Below, in pieces: positions 1 to 6,363 of a stretch of DNA of 8,422 nucleotides. The position numbers and the translations under genes are program-made. The DNA is taken from assembly GCA_947178455.1 (NCBI GenBank), contig CAMWYI010000076.1, forward strand, positions 1 through 8,422. Direction: 5' to 3'. The stretch comes from an uncultured Alistipes sp. GTDB lineage: Bacteria > Bacteroidota > Bacteroidia > Bacteroidales > Rikenellaceae. The notes under the pieces are model-generated. The model worked only from the letters and a program-made list of their open reading frames with translations, was not told where the DNA came from and did not search any database. Numbering within the stretch: the stretch's first letter is position 1; every line of letters starts with the position of its first letter.

Positions 1-69
1 GGTCGCGTGCCGGCGGTACTCATTTCGGTTCTCGGCGGGGGTCGCGGTTCGGCGGGCGGGGCGGCGGGC
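1..69. other. G-rich contig edge, probably low-quality sequence
   Basis: This stretch is dominated by G in runs broken by single C or T, most strongly from about 35 to 69, and it has no resemblance to the sequence at the matching place upstream of the second repeat copy (496-564). The opposite end of the window shows an unmistakable poly-G tail, so I read this end as partly artefactual too. The frame that runs through it into the first repeat should not be taken as a real N-terminus. Confidence 0.5.
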
Positions 70-462
70 GTCCTTTGGCAGATTCAGCAAGCGGTTACTA
101 TTTCTCTTGCGTTTCACCCGGCTGCGGGCTACCTGCACCGAGAGTCGGGAGCTGTCACGAATGTCGCGGCGGAAGGCAACTACTGGAGTAGCTCGCCGTA
201 CTCGACAGAGGTCAACGCGGGGAACTTGAACTTCAACTCCGGTGGAGTGTACCCGGTCAACGCAACGAACCGGGCGAATGGCTTATCGGTGCGCTGTGTC
301 CGAGTATTTGCGCGATCGGCCGAGAACAGGACATTTTTTTCGCTTTCTATTGCCACTGAATGCAAGACCTTCTCTATTCAGGCAGAGCAGGATCAGAGTT
401 TCGCATGGTCACAGACCTGCGGGAGCGTATCTTGTAAATTCAGTAACCCACCGGCGGCATAA
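70..462 (+). pseudogene. C-terminal fragment of a DGR target-like protein (lectin-fold domain), partial or decayed
   Basis: One frame is open from the window edge to a TAA at 460-462. Its middle part (121-309) encodes a domain with NYWSSSPY, AGNLNFNSGG, NRANG and a terminal SVRCVR strand. This pattern is typical of the C-type-lectin-like/FISUMP variable domain at the C-terminus of Bacteroidales DGR targets. The protein normally stops just after the SVRCVR strand. Here the frame runs about 50 further codons that look like no known domain, and the N-terminal side leads into poor-quality sequence. The usual RLPAAGY-type entry to the domain reads FHPAAGY, which suggests a small frame disturbance upstream. 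It may be the tail of a real target gene cut by the contig end, or a non-coding remnant. The domain type is well supported, but its status as an expressed gene is not. Confidence 0.45.
121..309 (+). repeat. Repeat copy 1, candidate variable repeat (VR)
   Basis: This 189-bp core aligns without gaps to 616-804 at an offset of exactly 495 bp. I count 24 mismatches (about 87% identity). They preserve the reading frame and fall mainly in blocks at 135-145, 160-174, 204-207 and 262-267. The last 24 bases (286-309) are identical in both copies, the position expected for the conserved priming end of a VR (IMH-like). Weaker similarity continues upstream to about 70, with small compensating indels near 98-120. 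It is called VR because it is distal to the reverse transcriptase and lacks the in-frame amber found in copy 2. It could instead be a second, older template-type copy. Confidence 0.6.
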
Positions 463-518
463 CGGGTCGCTTGCGTTGCTTTCGGGCGGCGTTGGCGCGG
501 TCGTCGGTATTGAAAAAC

Positions 519-547
519 CAATTTGTGGAAAAGTTTTCCAAATTCGG
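519..547 (+). other. Inverted repeat upstream of the template copy
   Basis: The arms 526-532 (TGGAAAA) and 534-540 (TTTTCCA) form a perfect 7-bp dyad around a single G. The flanks CCAATT and AATTCGG extend the pairing with a bulge. It lies 18 bp before the second extended repeat unit begins and is absent upstream of copy 1. No T-run follows, so it does not look like an intrinsic terminator. A structured leader for the template RNA is possible but unproven. Confidence 0.4.
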
Positions 548-615
548 CCTTACGGCTACTTGGAGTCCTTTTCCCAATTTAGCAAGCGGTTACATTTCTC
601 ATGCGTTGTTCCGCG

Positions 616-804
616 GCTGCGGGCTACCTCAACAACTCGACGGGAGCTGTCACGGCTGTCGCGGCAAATGGCAACTACTGGAGTAGCTCGCCGTACTCTT
701 CGGAGGTCAACGCGGGGAACTTGAACTTCAACTCCGGCGGAGTGTACCCGGTCAACAACAACAACCGGGCGAACGGCTTCTCGGTGCGCTGTGTCCGAGT
801 ATTT
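616..804 (+). repeat. Repeat copy 2, candidate template repeat (TR)
   Basis: This is the ungapped partner of 121-309, ending 33 bp before the reverse transcriptase start, the usual TR position. In the lectin-domain frame it has 12 AAC codons and one AAT, including four AAC in a row at 754-765 and a pair at 631-636. AAC richness is the hallmark of DGR templates, because adenines are the bases that get randomised. Similarity to copy 1 extends upstream to 565. In the same frame a TAG at 580-582 stands where copy 1 has CAG (85-87), so this copy is closed upstream. An ATG at 601 could open a 72-codon frame ending in TGA at 817-819. I regard that as a by-product of the template and not as a gene. 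Confidence 0.68.
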
Positions 805-837
805 ACGGCTGCTTGTTGAATAGAGAACCTGCATTTT

Positions 838-2082
838 ATGAAAAAAAGCTATTCCGAACTGTTGGACGACCTGTTTCGGGCTTATTTCGACACGCGCAAG
901 CACAAACGCAACACGCGCAGTCAGCTGAAATTCGAGTTCGATTACGAACACAATCTGGTCGAACTTTGCAATCGCATCGTCGCTCGGACGTATCGTCCCA
1001 ATCCGGCCATCTGTTTCATCACCGACGTGCCGGTCAAACGCGAAATTTTCGCATCTCCTTTCGCACACCGCGTCGTGTGCCGTCTGCTCTACAATTACAT
1101 TGCGCCGTTGTTCGAGGCGCGCATGATTTACGACAGTTACTCTTGCCGCGAGGGTAAGGGCGTACACGTCGGCATCGAGCGTTTGCAGCACAATCTGCGC
1201 AGTTGCACCCGCAACTACACCCGCATGGCTTACGTCTTGAAACTCGACCTGCGCGGCTATTTCATGAGCATCGACAAACGCATCCTGCACCGCATTTTGA
1301 TGCAGCGGCTCGACCGTTGTTGGAAAAAGCCTTCGGCCGACGGCCAGCGCTGGTGCGACAAGCTCGACCGCGAGTTGATAGATTACCTCATCACGTTGAT
1401 TTTGTTCCGCGACCCGACGGACGGTTGTTACGTGTTGGGCAGCGCTTCCGACTGGGACGGCCTGCCCGCCTCGAAAAGCCTCTTCAACACCCCCGAAAAC
1501 GTCGGATTGGCTATCGGCGACATCACTTCGCAGTTGTTCAGCAACATTTTCCTCGATCGCTTCGACCAGTACGTCAAGCGCGAGTTGCGGTGCCGTTATT
1601 ACGGGCGTTACGTCGATGATTTCTACATCATCCACCCCGACCGGCGGTATCTCGAAGAGCTAATCGTGCGTTTGAAGGAGTTTTTGCAGTCGGAACTGCA
1701 CCTCACGCTGCACCCCAAGAAAATCGTCCTCCAACCCTACAATTACGGGGTGGCGTTTCTCGGGGCTTACGTCAAACCTTATCGGCGTTACGCCACTAAA
1801 TCGTCGGTCAAACGCTTCCACGTGCGCATGAGCCAGCTGGAAGCCGAGTGCCGACACGGGGCGGTCGCCTACACGCGGCTGACTGAGATTCGCGCCGTGC
1901 TGAACTCCTATTGCGGACATTTCATCCACTTCAAGGCGTTCCGCATGTTGCAAGCGCAGTTCCGAAAATCGCCGTTGAACAAATACTTCGATTTTTCCGG
2001 CAATTATCGCAAGGCCGTCATCAAGGAGCATTTCCTGCCCGGTTGGACGATGCCTTTCGAGGAGGACAACGACGAACGATAG
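838..2082 (+). CDS. Reverse transcriptase of a diversity-generating retroelement
   Basis: This encodes a 414-aa protein. The first catalytic aspartate (motif A) is D137 in KLDLRGYF. Residues 227-232 read GDITSQ, the GxxxSQ form characteristic of DGR reverse transcriptases where group II intron and retron enzymes usually have QGxxxSP. Residues 258-261 are the YVDD active site with aspartates 260 and 261. The remaining 150 residues fit the rest of the palm and a basic thumb, with no maturase, endonuclease or other fused domain visible. The length is at the long end for DGR enzymes. The ATG at 838 follows an A/T-rich leader and precedes a run of lysine codons, normal for Bacteroidales. By family knowledge it would copy a template RNA with errors at adenines and pass the cDNA into a variable repeat; the upstream repeat pair supports this. 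The TAG stop lies inside the left arm of a long inverted repeat. A non-DGR retroelement is possible but less likely. Confidence 0.88.
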   Translation: MKKSYSELLDDLFRAYFDTRKHKRNTRSQLKFEFDYEHNLVELCNRIVARTYRPNPAICFITDVPVKREIFASPFAHRVVCRLLYNYIAPLFEARMIYDSYSCREGKGVHVGIERLQHNLRSCTRNYTRMAYVLKLDLRGYFMSIDKRILHRILMQRLDRCWKKPSADGQRWCDKLDRELIDYLITLILFRDPTDGCYVLGSASDWDGLPASKSLFNTPENVGLAIGDITSQLFSNIFLDRFDQYVKRELRCRYYGRYVDDFYIIHPDRRYLEELIVRLKEFLQSELHLTLHPKKIVLQPYNYGVAFLGAYVKPYRRYATKSSVKRFHVRMSQLEAECRHGAVAYTRLTEIRAVLNSYCGHFIHFKAFRMLQAQFRKSPLNKYFDFSGNYRKAVIKEHFLPGWTMPFEEDNDER

Positions 2083-2269
2083 TATTTGCTGCACGTCGCG
2101 TCGCGGTTCGGGCCGAAACGGACGGGTGCATCGGGGTCGACTTCGGGTCGAACGTATGCACTGTGGCTTGTCGGTGCATCTCCCTTGCACTTTCTGCCGT
2201 CCGACTGTCAGGATTCCATCGGTCCGATGCCGCGCGCGACGGGGCGGCAAATACTATCGTTCGTCGTTG
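2067..2269. repeat. Long inverted repeat spanning the reverse transcriptase 3' end
   Basis: Bases 2067-2089 are exactly reverse-complementary to 2247-2269 (23 bp). The match continues inward to 2092/2244 with one G-T type mismatch. The left arm contains the last codons and the TAG stop of the reverse transcriptase gene. The arms are separated by about 150 bp with further dyads. The right arm also folds on itself, GCGGCAA at 2244-2250 pairing with TTGCCGC at 2267-2273. No transposase or target-site duplication is visible. Confidence 0.8.
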
Positions 2270-2312
2270 CCGCTCCGGGCCGGAGTTGTCGTTGCGCCGT
2301 TGCCGACCGGAT
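2083..2312. other. Structured convergent intergenic region
   Basis: These 230 bp separate two convergent genes and hold no convincing ORF. Dyads seen by eye are TTCGG/CCGAA at 2107-2117; a two-part hairpin at 2126-2161 (GTGCATCG with CG-ATGCAC outside, TCGAC with GTCGA around a TTCGG loop inside); CATCGG/CCGATG at 2217-2229; and CTCCGG/CCGGAG at 2272-2284. None is followed by a clear T-run on either strand. They could end transcription from both sides without a canonical U-tract, or belong to a small element or RNA. Confidence 0.5.
2241..2276 (-). terminator. Possible terminator hairpin downstream of the GH2 gene
   Basis: Bases 2241-2250 and 2267-2276 form a stem of about 10 bp (GGGGCGGCAA with TTGCCGCTCC, one G-T pair) around a 16-base loop. 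It begins 37 bases after the GH2 stop codon on the - strand. There is no T-run after it, so the terminator reading is weak. The same bases form the right arm of the long inverted repeat. Confidence 0.25.
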
Positions 2313-5207
2313 TTACCGGAAATCGAATACCAGATTCAGGTGCAGCCCTTCGTCGCCGCGTTTGATGCGGATATTGCCCGGCTGGCTGTTCGGGCCTTGC
2401 TGTTCGATGGGCTTGAACGAGTGGATAGCCGGAATGTCCAGCAGAAACGAGAGGTCGCCCGCCGGAAATTCGGGCATCGACCGCCGTTCCGCACCTGCCG
2501 GTTCGCGCGGCGTGAACACGCGCAGATAGATGCCGTCGCTTTGCGCATAGATTGTCAGCGGGGCGGTCGGATTTTCGAGGGTCGCCCAGTAGAGATTTGC
2601 ATGATAACCCTTGAATTCAGGATAAGCCAAGTTCTGAAAACTTTCGCCCGTCACCGTGTCGTTGTACGCCTTGTGCCATAGGCCGTAGCGGGCACCCGCC
2701 AGCCGGTTTTTCCACACACGATAAGGCCCGCGCCCCAGCCAGCGCATGCCCGTGCAGGCCGTTTCGGGATAGGAGAACGTCAATCCCAAATTGAAGACCT
2801 CCGTATCCATGAACGCCTCGTCGAACCCTTTGCCGCCCGACGCGCGATTGAGCAGCAGGGCATTCATGTGCAGCAGGCCGTCGTTCGTCAGCTTCCAGAC
2901 AATCGAATCGACACCGCCCTGATAGCGGGCGCAGTAGACGGCTCCTTCCGGCGTGTTGCGGAGCGTGCTTTGCTCCGGTGCGTAGCGCATTTTCAGCCCG
3001 ACTGCTATGGGCCCGTTCGTGAGCGGAATCTCGGTGCCGTCGGCTCGGCGAACGGTGCGCAGCAGCCCCGTCGCCGCATCGAATGTGATGCGCACGGCAT
3101 CGCTTTGCAACTCGATTTCGTTGCCTTTTTGCGTCGCACGGGCTGTTCCGGTCGACGAGACGGCCGTGTATTCGCGTGCGAAGTAGGGGCCTGCCAAACG
3201 AACGGGGTAGCTCCACGAGCAGATGCTTCGGCCCGCAGGGTCGAACGCTTCCAGTTCCAGCACATCGCCCTCGAAAAACCGCTTCGGCAGCGCGAATCGG
3301 GCTGTGCGGGTCTCTCCCGGCAGGGCATCGGGCAGCGACACTTCGCCGCGAGCGAGTACGATGGTTGCCGTATCGGCCTGCATGGGCGACGGTGCGCGCA
3401 GCACGCGATACTCCATGCGACAATCGGCCAAATTCGTAAAGAGGTATTCGTTCGTCACGCGGAACGACCCGTCGAAATGCGGCGTCACGGCCAGCGGCCG
3501 GATTTGCAGGGGCGACCACTGCTCGCGGATAGCGTAGTAGCTGCCCTCTTTTTCGCGACGGGGGCCCAGCACGCCGTCGGGTGCATTCGAGCCGTCGGAG
3601 TCGAGTTCGCCGTTGCGGTCGGTGCGCATCGGGGCTTCGTCGCAGAACGCCCAGATGAACCCGCCCGCGAAATAGGGTGACGTGCTCCACCGGTCCCAAA
3701 AATCGCGCAGTCCGGCTCCTCCGCCCTCGTCGTACATGGAGTGCATGAACTCCGTCGGCAGGAAGACATTGTAGCCGTTCGTCAGCCGTCCCACGCCGGT
3801 CAGATAGGCCGGGTAGTGGTGGGTGTCCAGCCCGTCGAAATCGGCCCAAGGGTGGATGACATGGCGCTGTTGCAACGGGTCGTAACGGGCGAACAGCGTA
3901 TCGAGCCGCTTGTTCCAGCCGCCCTCGTTGCCGTTGCTCCACAGCACGATGCAGGGATGATTGACATCGCGTTCGACCATTTCGCGCAGCAGTTTGCGGC
4001 CTGTTTCGGTGGCGTAGGCATCGTGCCAGCCTGCCAGTTCGTCGATGTAGAGCAGCCCCAGCGAGTCGCACATGTCCAAAAAGTGTTCGTCGGGCGGATA
4101 GTGCGACCGCACGGCGTTCATGTTCATGGAGCGGATGAGCTCGGCATCGGCACGGCTCATCGCCGCACTGGTCGTGCGGCCGCCCTCGACCGAGAACGAG
4201 TGCCGGTTGATGCCTTTCATCACCAATTTCGTGCCGTTCAGATAGATTCCGTCGTGCGGGCGGAATTCCAGCGTGCGGAATCCCGTGCGGACTTCGCGTG
4301 TCTGTATTGTCTTTCCGGCGGGGTCGAGCAGTTCCAGTTTTGCCGTGTAGAGATGCGGTGTTTCGGGCGTCCACCGGCGCACATCGGCCCAGCGGCTTTC
4401 GGCAAGCGTAACGCTGTCGGTCAGCGGAACGACGACGGCGGTCGTGCCGCTGGTGTCGCGCAGGGGCGTGCCGTCGGCCAAATGGGTCAGCGACACGCGG
4501 AGCGAATGTCCTCGCGTTTCGCCCGCCGTTTCGATGCGCATGCGCAGGGTTCCGTCCTGTCGGGCATCGAGCACCCAGTGGCGCAGGTGCACTTCGGGCA
4601 CCACTTCCAGCCACACCGGACGGTAGATGCCGCCGAACAGCCACCAGTCGGCCTTGCGTTCGGCTGCATTGACCGACGCGTCGGCCGAGTGTTTGGCGAC
4701 CTCGACTTGCAGCAGGTTGCGGCTGCCGAACCGCAGGAGCGGCGTGATATCGTATCCGAACCGGTAGAATCCGCCCCGATGCGTTTCGCCTGCCGAGCGG
4801 CTGTTGACGAACACTTCGGTGTCGGTCATCGCGCCGTCGAACCGCAGCAGCACCCGCTGTCCGGCCCAGCTTTTCGGTACATCGAACCGGCAGCGATAGG
4901 TGCCCCGTTCGTCGCTCGGCGTCGCCCCCTTGCGGACGTACCAGCGGCCGTAGGTGTAGTCGCCGAAACCTTGCAACTCCCAGTTGCAGGGCACTTGGAT
5001 TTTCCGCCATGCGCCGCTGTTTTGTCCGCCCGAGCAGCGGAATTCCCACGTCTTGGCGTCGTCGAGCCCCGTGCCCGACAGATGGATGCGTTCGGGGTGG
5101 GGCGCCTGCGCATGGGCTGTGCCGCCGATTGCGACCGCCAGCAGCAGCGCAAGGCCGATTCCGATTTTATGGTTCCGATGTTTCACTTTTCGCGTCGACA
5201 ACGGCAT
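2313..5207 (-). CDS. Secreted glycoside hydrolase family 2 enzyme, beta-galactosidase type
   Basis: This encodes 964 aa from the ATG at 5207-5205. A basic start, a hydrophobic core (GIGLALLLAVAIGG) and AHAQA at about 31-35 make a signal peptide, so the enzyme is exported, probably to the periplasm. About 50-210 is the sugar-binding jelly roll, followed by an Ig-like domain to about 315 and a TIM barrel at about 320-560. From about 700 the protein resembles the small-chain domain of large beta-galactosidases. E428 in NGNEGG is the expected acid/base and E486 in PTEFMHS the expected nucleophile. The order and spacing fit retaining GH2 enzymes. The start lies 14 bp after the GH105 stop. A GTG at 5186-5184 in the same frame would give a shorter, equally good signal peptide and avoids the hairpin over the ATG. 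Open frame upstream of 5207 overlaps GH105 and is not used. Beta-galactosidase is likeliest; other GH2 specificities cannot be excluded. Confidence 0.9.
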   Translation of the reverse strand: MPLSTRKVKHRNHKIGIGLALLLAVAIGGTAHAQAPHPERIHLSGTGLDDAKTWEFRCSGGQNSGAWRKIQVPCNWELQGFGDYTYGRWYVRKGATPSDERGTYRCRFDVPKSWAGQRVLLRFDGAMTDTEVFVNSRSAGETHRGGFYRFGYDITPLLRFGSRNLLQVEVAKHSADASVNAAERKADWWLFGGIYRPVWLEVVPEVHLRHWVLDARQDGTLRMRIETAGETRGHSLRVSLTHLADGTPLRDTSGTTAVVVPLTDSVTLAESRWADVRRWTPETPHLYTAKLELLDPAGKTIQTREVRTGFRTLEFRPHDGIYLNGTKLVMKGINRHSFSVEGGRTTSAAMSRADAELIRSMNMNAVRSHYPPDEHFLDMCDSLGLLYIDELAGWHDAYATETGRKLLREMVERDVNHPCIVLWSNGNEGGWNKRLDTLFARYDPLQQRHVIHPWADFDGLDTHHYPAYLTGVGRLTNGYNVFLPTEFMHSMYDEGGGAGLRDFWDRWSTSPYFAGGFIWAFCDEAPMRTDRNGELDSDGSNAPDGVLGPRREKEGSYYAIREQWSPLQIRPLAVTPHFDGSFRVTNEYLFTNLADCRMEYRVLRAPSPMQADTATIVLARGEVSLPDALPGETRTARFALPKRFFEGDVLELEAFDPAGRSICSWSYPVRLAGPYFAREYTAVSSTGTARATQKGNEIELQSDAVRITFDAATGLLRTVRRADGTEIPLTNGPIAVGLKMRYAPEQSTLRNTPEGAVYCARYQGGVDSIVWKLTNDGLLHMNALLLNRASGGKGFDEAFMDTEVFNLGLTFSYPETACTGMRWLGRGPYRVWKNRLAGARYGLWHKAYNDTVTGESFQNLAYPEFKGYHANLYWATLENPTAPLTIYAQSDGIYLRVFTPREPAGAERRSMPEFPAGDLSFLLDIPAIHSFKPIEQQGPNSQPGNIRIKRGDEGLHLNLVFDFR

Positions 5208-5219
5208 CCGGCGATGCCG
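5202..5219 (-). promoter_or_regulatory. Hairpin over the GH2 start codon
   Basis: CGGCATC at 5202-5208 pairs perfectly with GATGCCG at 5213-5219 around a 4-base loop. On the - strand transcript the 3' arm contains the ATG of the GH2 gene, within the 14-bp gap after GH105. Such a stem would hide the start codon unless opened, for example by ribosomes finishing GH105. That is inference; the pairing itself is directly visible. Confidence 0.5.
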
Positions 5220-5221
5220 CT

Positions 5222-6358
5222 TTATTTCAGTTTGTAGATTTCCGAGCCTGCCAGCAGGAAGCAGCCCGTGCCGTAATCCTCGAAATCGGGCACCGAGTCG
5301 TATGCGACCGGCTGGCCGTCTTTCGGTTCTTTGCCCGTGCCCTGCACGTAGCCCAAAAATCCGTTGGCGTGCACCGCTTCGGTCACGATAGCGTTCCACG
5401 CTTTGAGCGTCGCGGGCAGATACTCCTTGCGGTCGAGCAGGCCGTTGTTGATGCCCCACGCCATGCCGTACACGAACAATGCCGTGCCCGTTGTCTCTTT
5501 GCCGCCGAAGTGCGATTCGTCGTGTAGGCTTACGTTCCAAAATCCGTCCTTGCGCTGGCAGGCTTTGGCCGCCTTGCACATCGCCTGCAAATCGGCAATA
5601 TAGGCGGCTCTGTGCGCATCGTCGGCGGGCAGCTCTTGCAGCACGCGCACCAGCGCCGCCACGACCCAGCCGTTGCCGCGCGACCAGTAGCAGTTGCGGC
5701 CGTTGGGTTCCTTGTAGGGCGGCACGAAATCCTTGTCGCGCCACCACAGCCCCTCTTTCGGGTTGTAAAGCCCTCCGGCCAGCGTGTTGCGTGTCCAAGC
5801 GTACATTTCCCACGCCTTTTCGGCATAGCGCGGGTCGTTTTTCAGTTTGCCTAATTTCGCCAGCACGGGCATCCCCATTTGAATGGCGTCGATCCACGTC
5901 CAGTCGTCGACCTGCGGCGTGTTGACCAGCATGTTCATGCAGGCGATGGTCTTCGTCAGCCGGTGCGGTTCGGGCGCCAGATTGTACAGGTCGATGTAGG
6001 TCTGCGCACAGCAGTAGTTGTCGGCATTGCGCGTCGGGGTGTTGTCCTTGCGCATGCCCCACCGGTGGAAATCGGCCCACGCGCAGGCATAGTCGTAGTA
6101 GCGGTTTTCGGGATAGACCGAGTAGAGGGCCATCAGCCCTTCGTAGTAGACGGCGCGCGTCCAGATGTTCGATTCGTACGATTTCTTGCGCGACCAGTAG
6201 GGCATGTCGGCCGTCGGGTCGGCGTATTTCTTCATGAAATAGTCGTTCACGCGGCGCATCGCGGCGAGCGTTTCGTCTTGCGACGGAATCGGTTGCGCCT
6301 GCACGCTCGTCGGCACGGCGAATGCCAGTGCGAGCAGGGAAATAAGCAGTTTTTTCAT
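5222..6358 (-). CDS. GH105 unsaturated rhamnogalacturonyl hydrolase, secreted
   Basis: This encodes 378 aa, the normal length for GH105. It starts with MKK, a hydrophobic stretch and SVQAQ, a signal peptide of about 22 residues. The rest is one (alpha/alpha)6-barrel domain. D157 in TWIDAIQMG sits where the catalytic aspartate of YteR-type enzymes is expected. YWSRGNGW at 224-231 and a second barrel signature, DFEDYGTGCFLLAG near the C-terminus, are family motifs. The family hydrates the unsaturated uronic acid left by polysaccharide lyases and so releases it from rhamnogalacturonan oligosaccharides. A GTG lies directly before the chosen ATG; the ATG is preferred because it begins a standard signal peptide and follows an A-rich leader. 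The ATG comes 5 bp after the GH106 stop and the GH2 gene follows 14 bp downstream, indicating one transcript. The related family GH88 is less likely. Confidence 0.9.
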   Translation of the reverse strand: MKKLLISLLALAFAVPTSVQAQPIPSQDETLAAMRRVNDYFMKKYADPTADMPYWSRKKSYESNIWTRAVYYEGLMALYSVYPENRYYDYACAWADFHRWGMRKDNTPTRNADNYCCAQTYIDLYNLAPEPHRLTKTIACMNMLVNTPQVDDWTWIDAIQMGMPVLAKLGKLKNDPRYAEKAWEMYAWTRNTLAGGLYNPKEGLWWRDKDFVPPYKEPNGRNCYWSRGNGWVVAALVRVLQELPADDAHRAAYIADLQAMCKAAKACQRKDGFWNVSLHDESHFGGKETTGTALFVYGMAWGINNGLLDRKEYLPATLKAWNAIVTEAVHANGFLGYVQGTGKEPKDGQPVAYDSVPDFEDYGTGCFLLAGSEIYKLK

Positions 6359-6363
6359 CACGG

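Noticed and set aside
316..340. Terminator after the VR (TCGGCCGA palindrome plus seven T)
   Set aside because: The palindrome has no loop and lies 10 bases before the T-run, so it does not form a normal intrinsic terminator.
121..804. CRISPR array
   Set aside because: Only two copies, 189-240 bp long and coding-like, with no short regular repeats or spacers.
601..819. Small protein encoded by the TR copy
   Set aside because: The lectin-domain fragment lacks an N-terminal part, is closed upstream by TAG, and its position and AAC content are better explained as a template.
556..1635. Long open frame on the - strand opposite the reverse transcriptase
   Set aside because: Mirror frame of a well-supported gene; its translation shows no domain and it overlaps the TR.
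838..2082. Retron or group II intron
   Set aside because: The enzyme has GxxxSQ and no maturase or endonuclease domain. I found no msr/msd-like or domain V-like sequence beside it, and a TR/VR-type repeat pair is present.
2617..5049. Open frame of about 810 codons on the - strand inside the GH2 gene
   Set aside because: Arginine- and proline-rich out-of-frame translation caused by high GC; the GH2 frame has the catalytic motifs.
3741..5237. Open frame of about 498 codons on the + strand opposite GH2
   Set aside because: Antisense shadow with no recognisable family and no plausible start region.
5208..6080. N-terminal extension of the GH2 frame across GH105
   Set aside because: The frame is open by chance; it overlaps GH105 out of frame and the signal peptide begins only at or after 5207.
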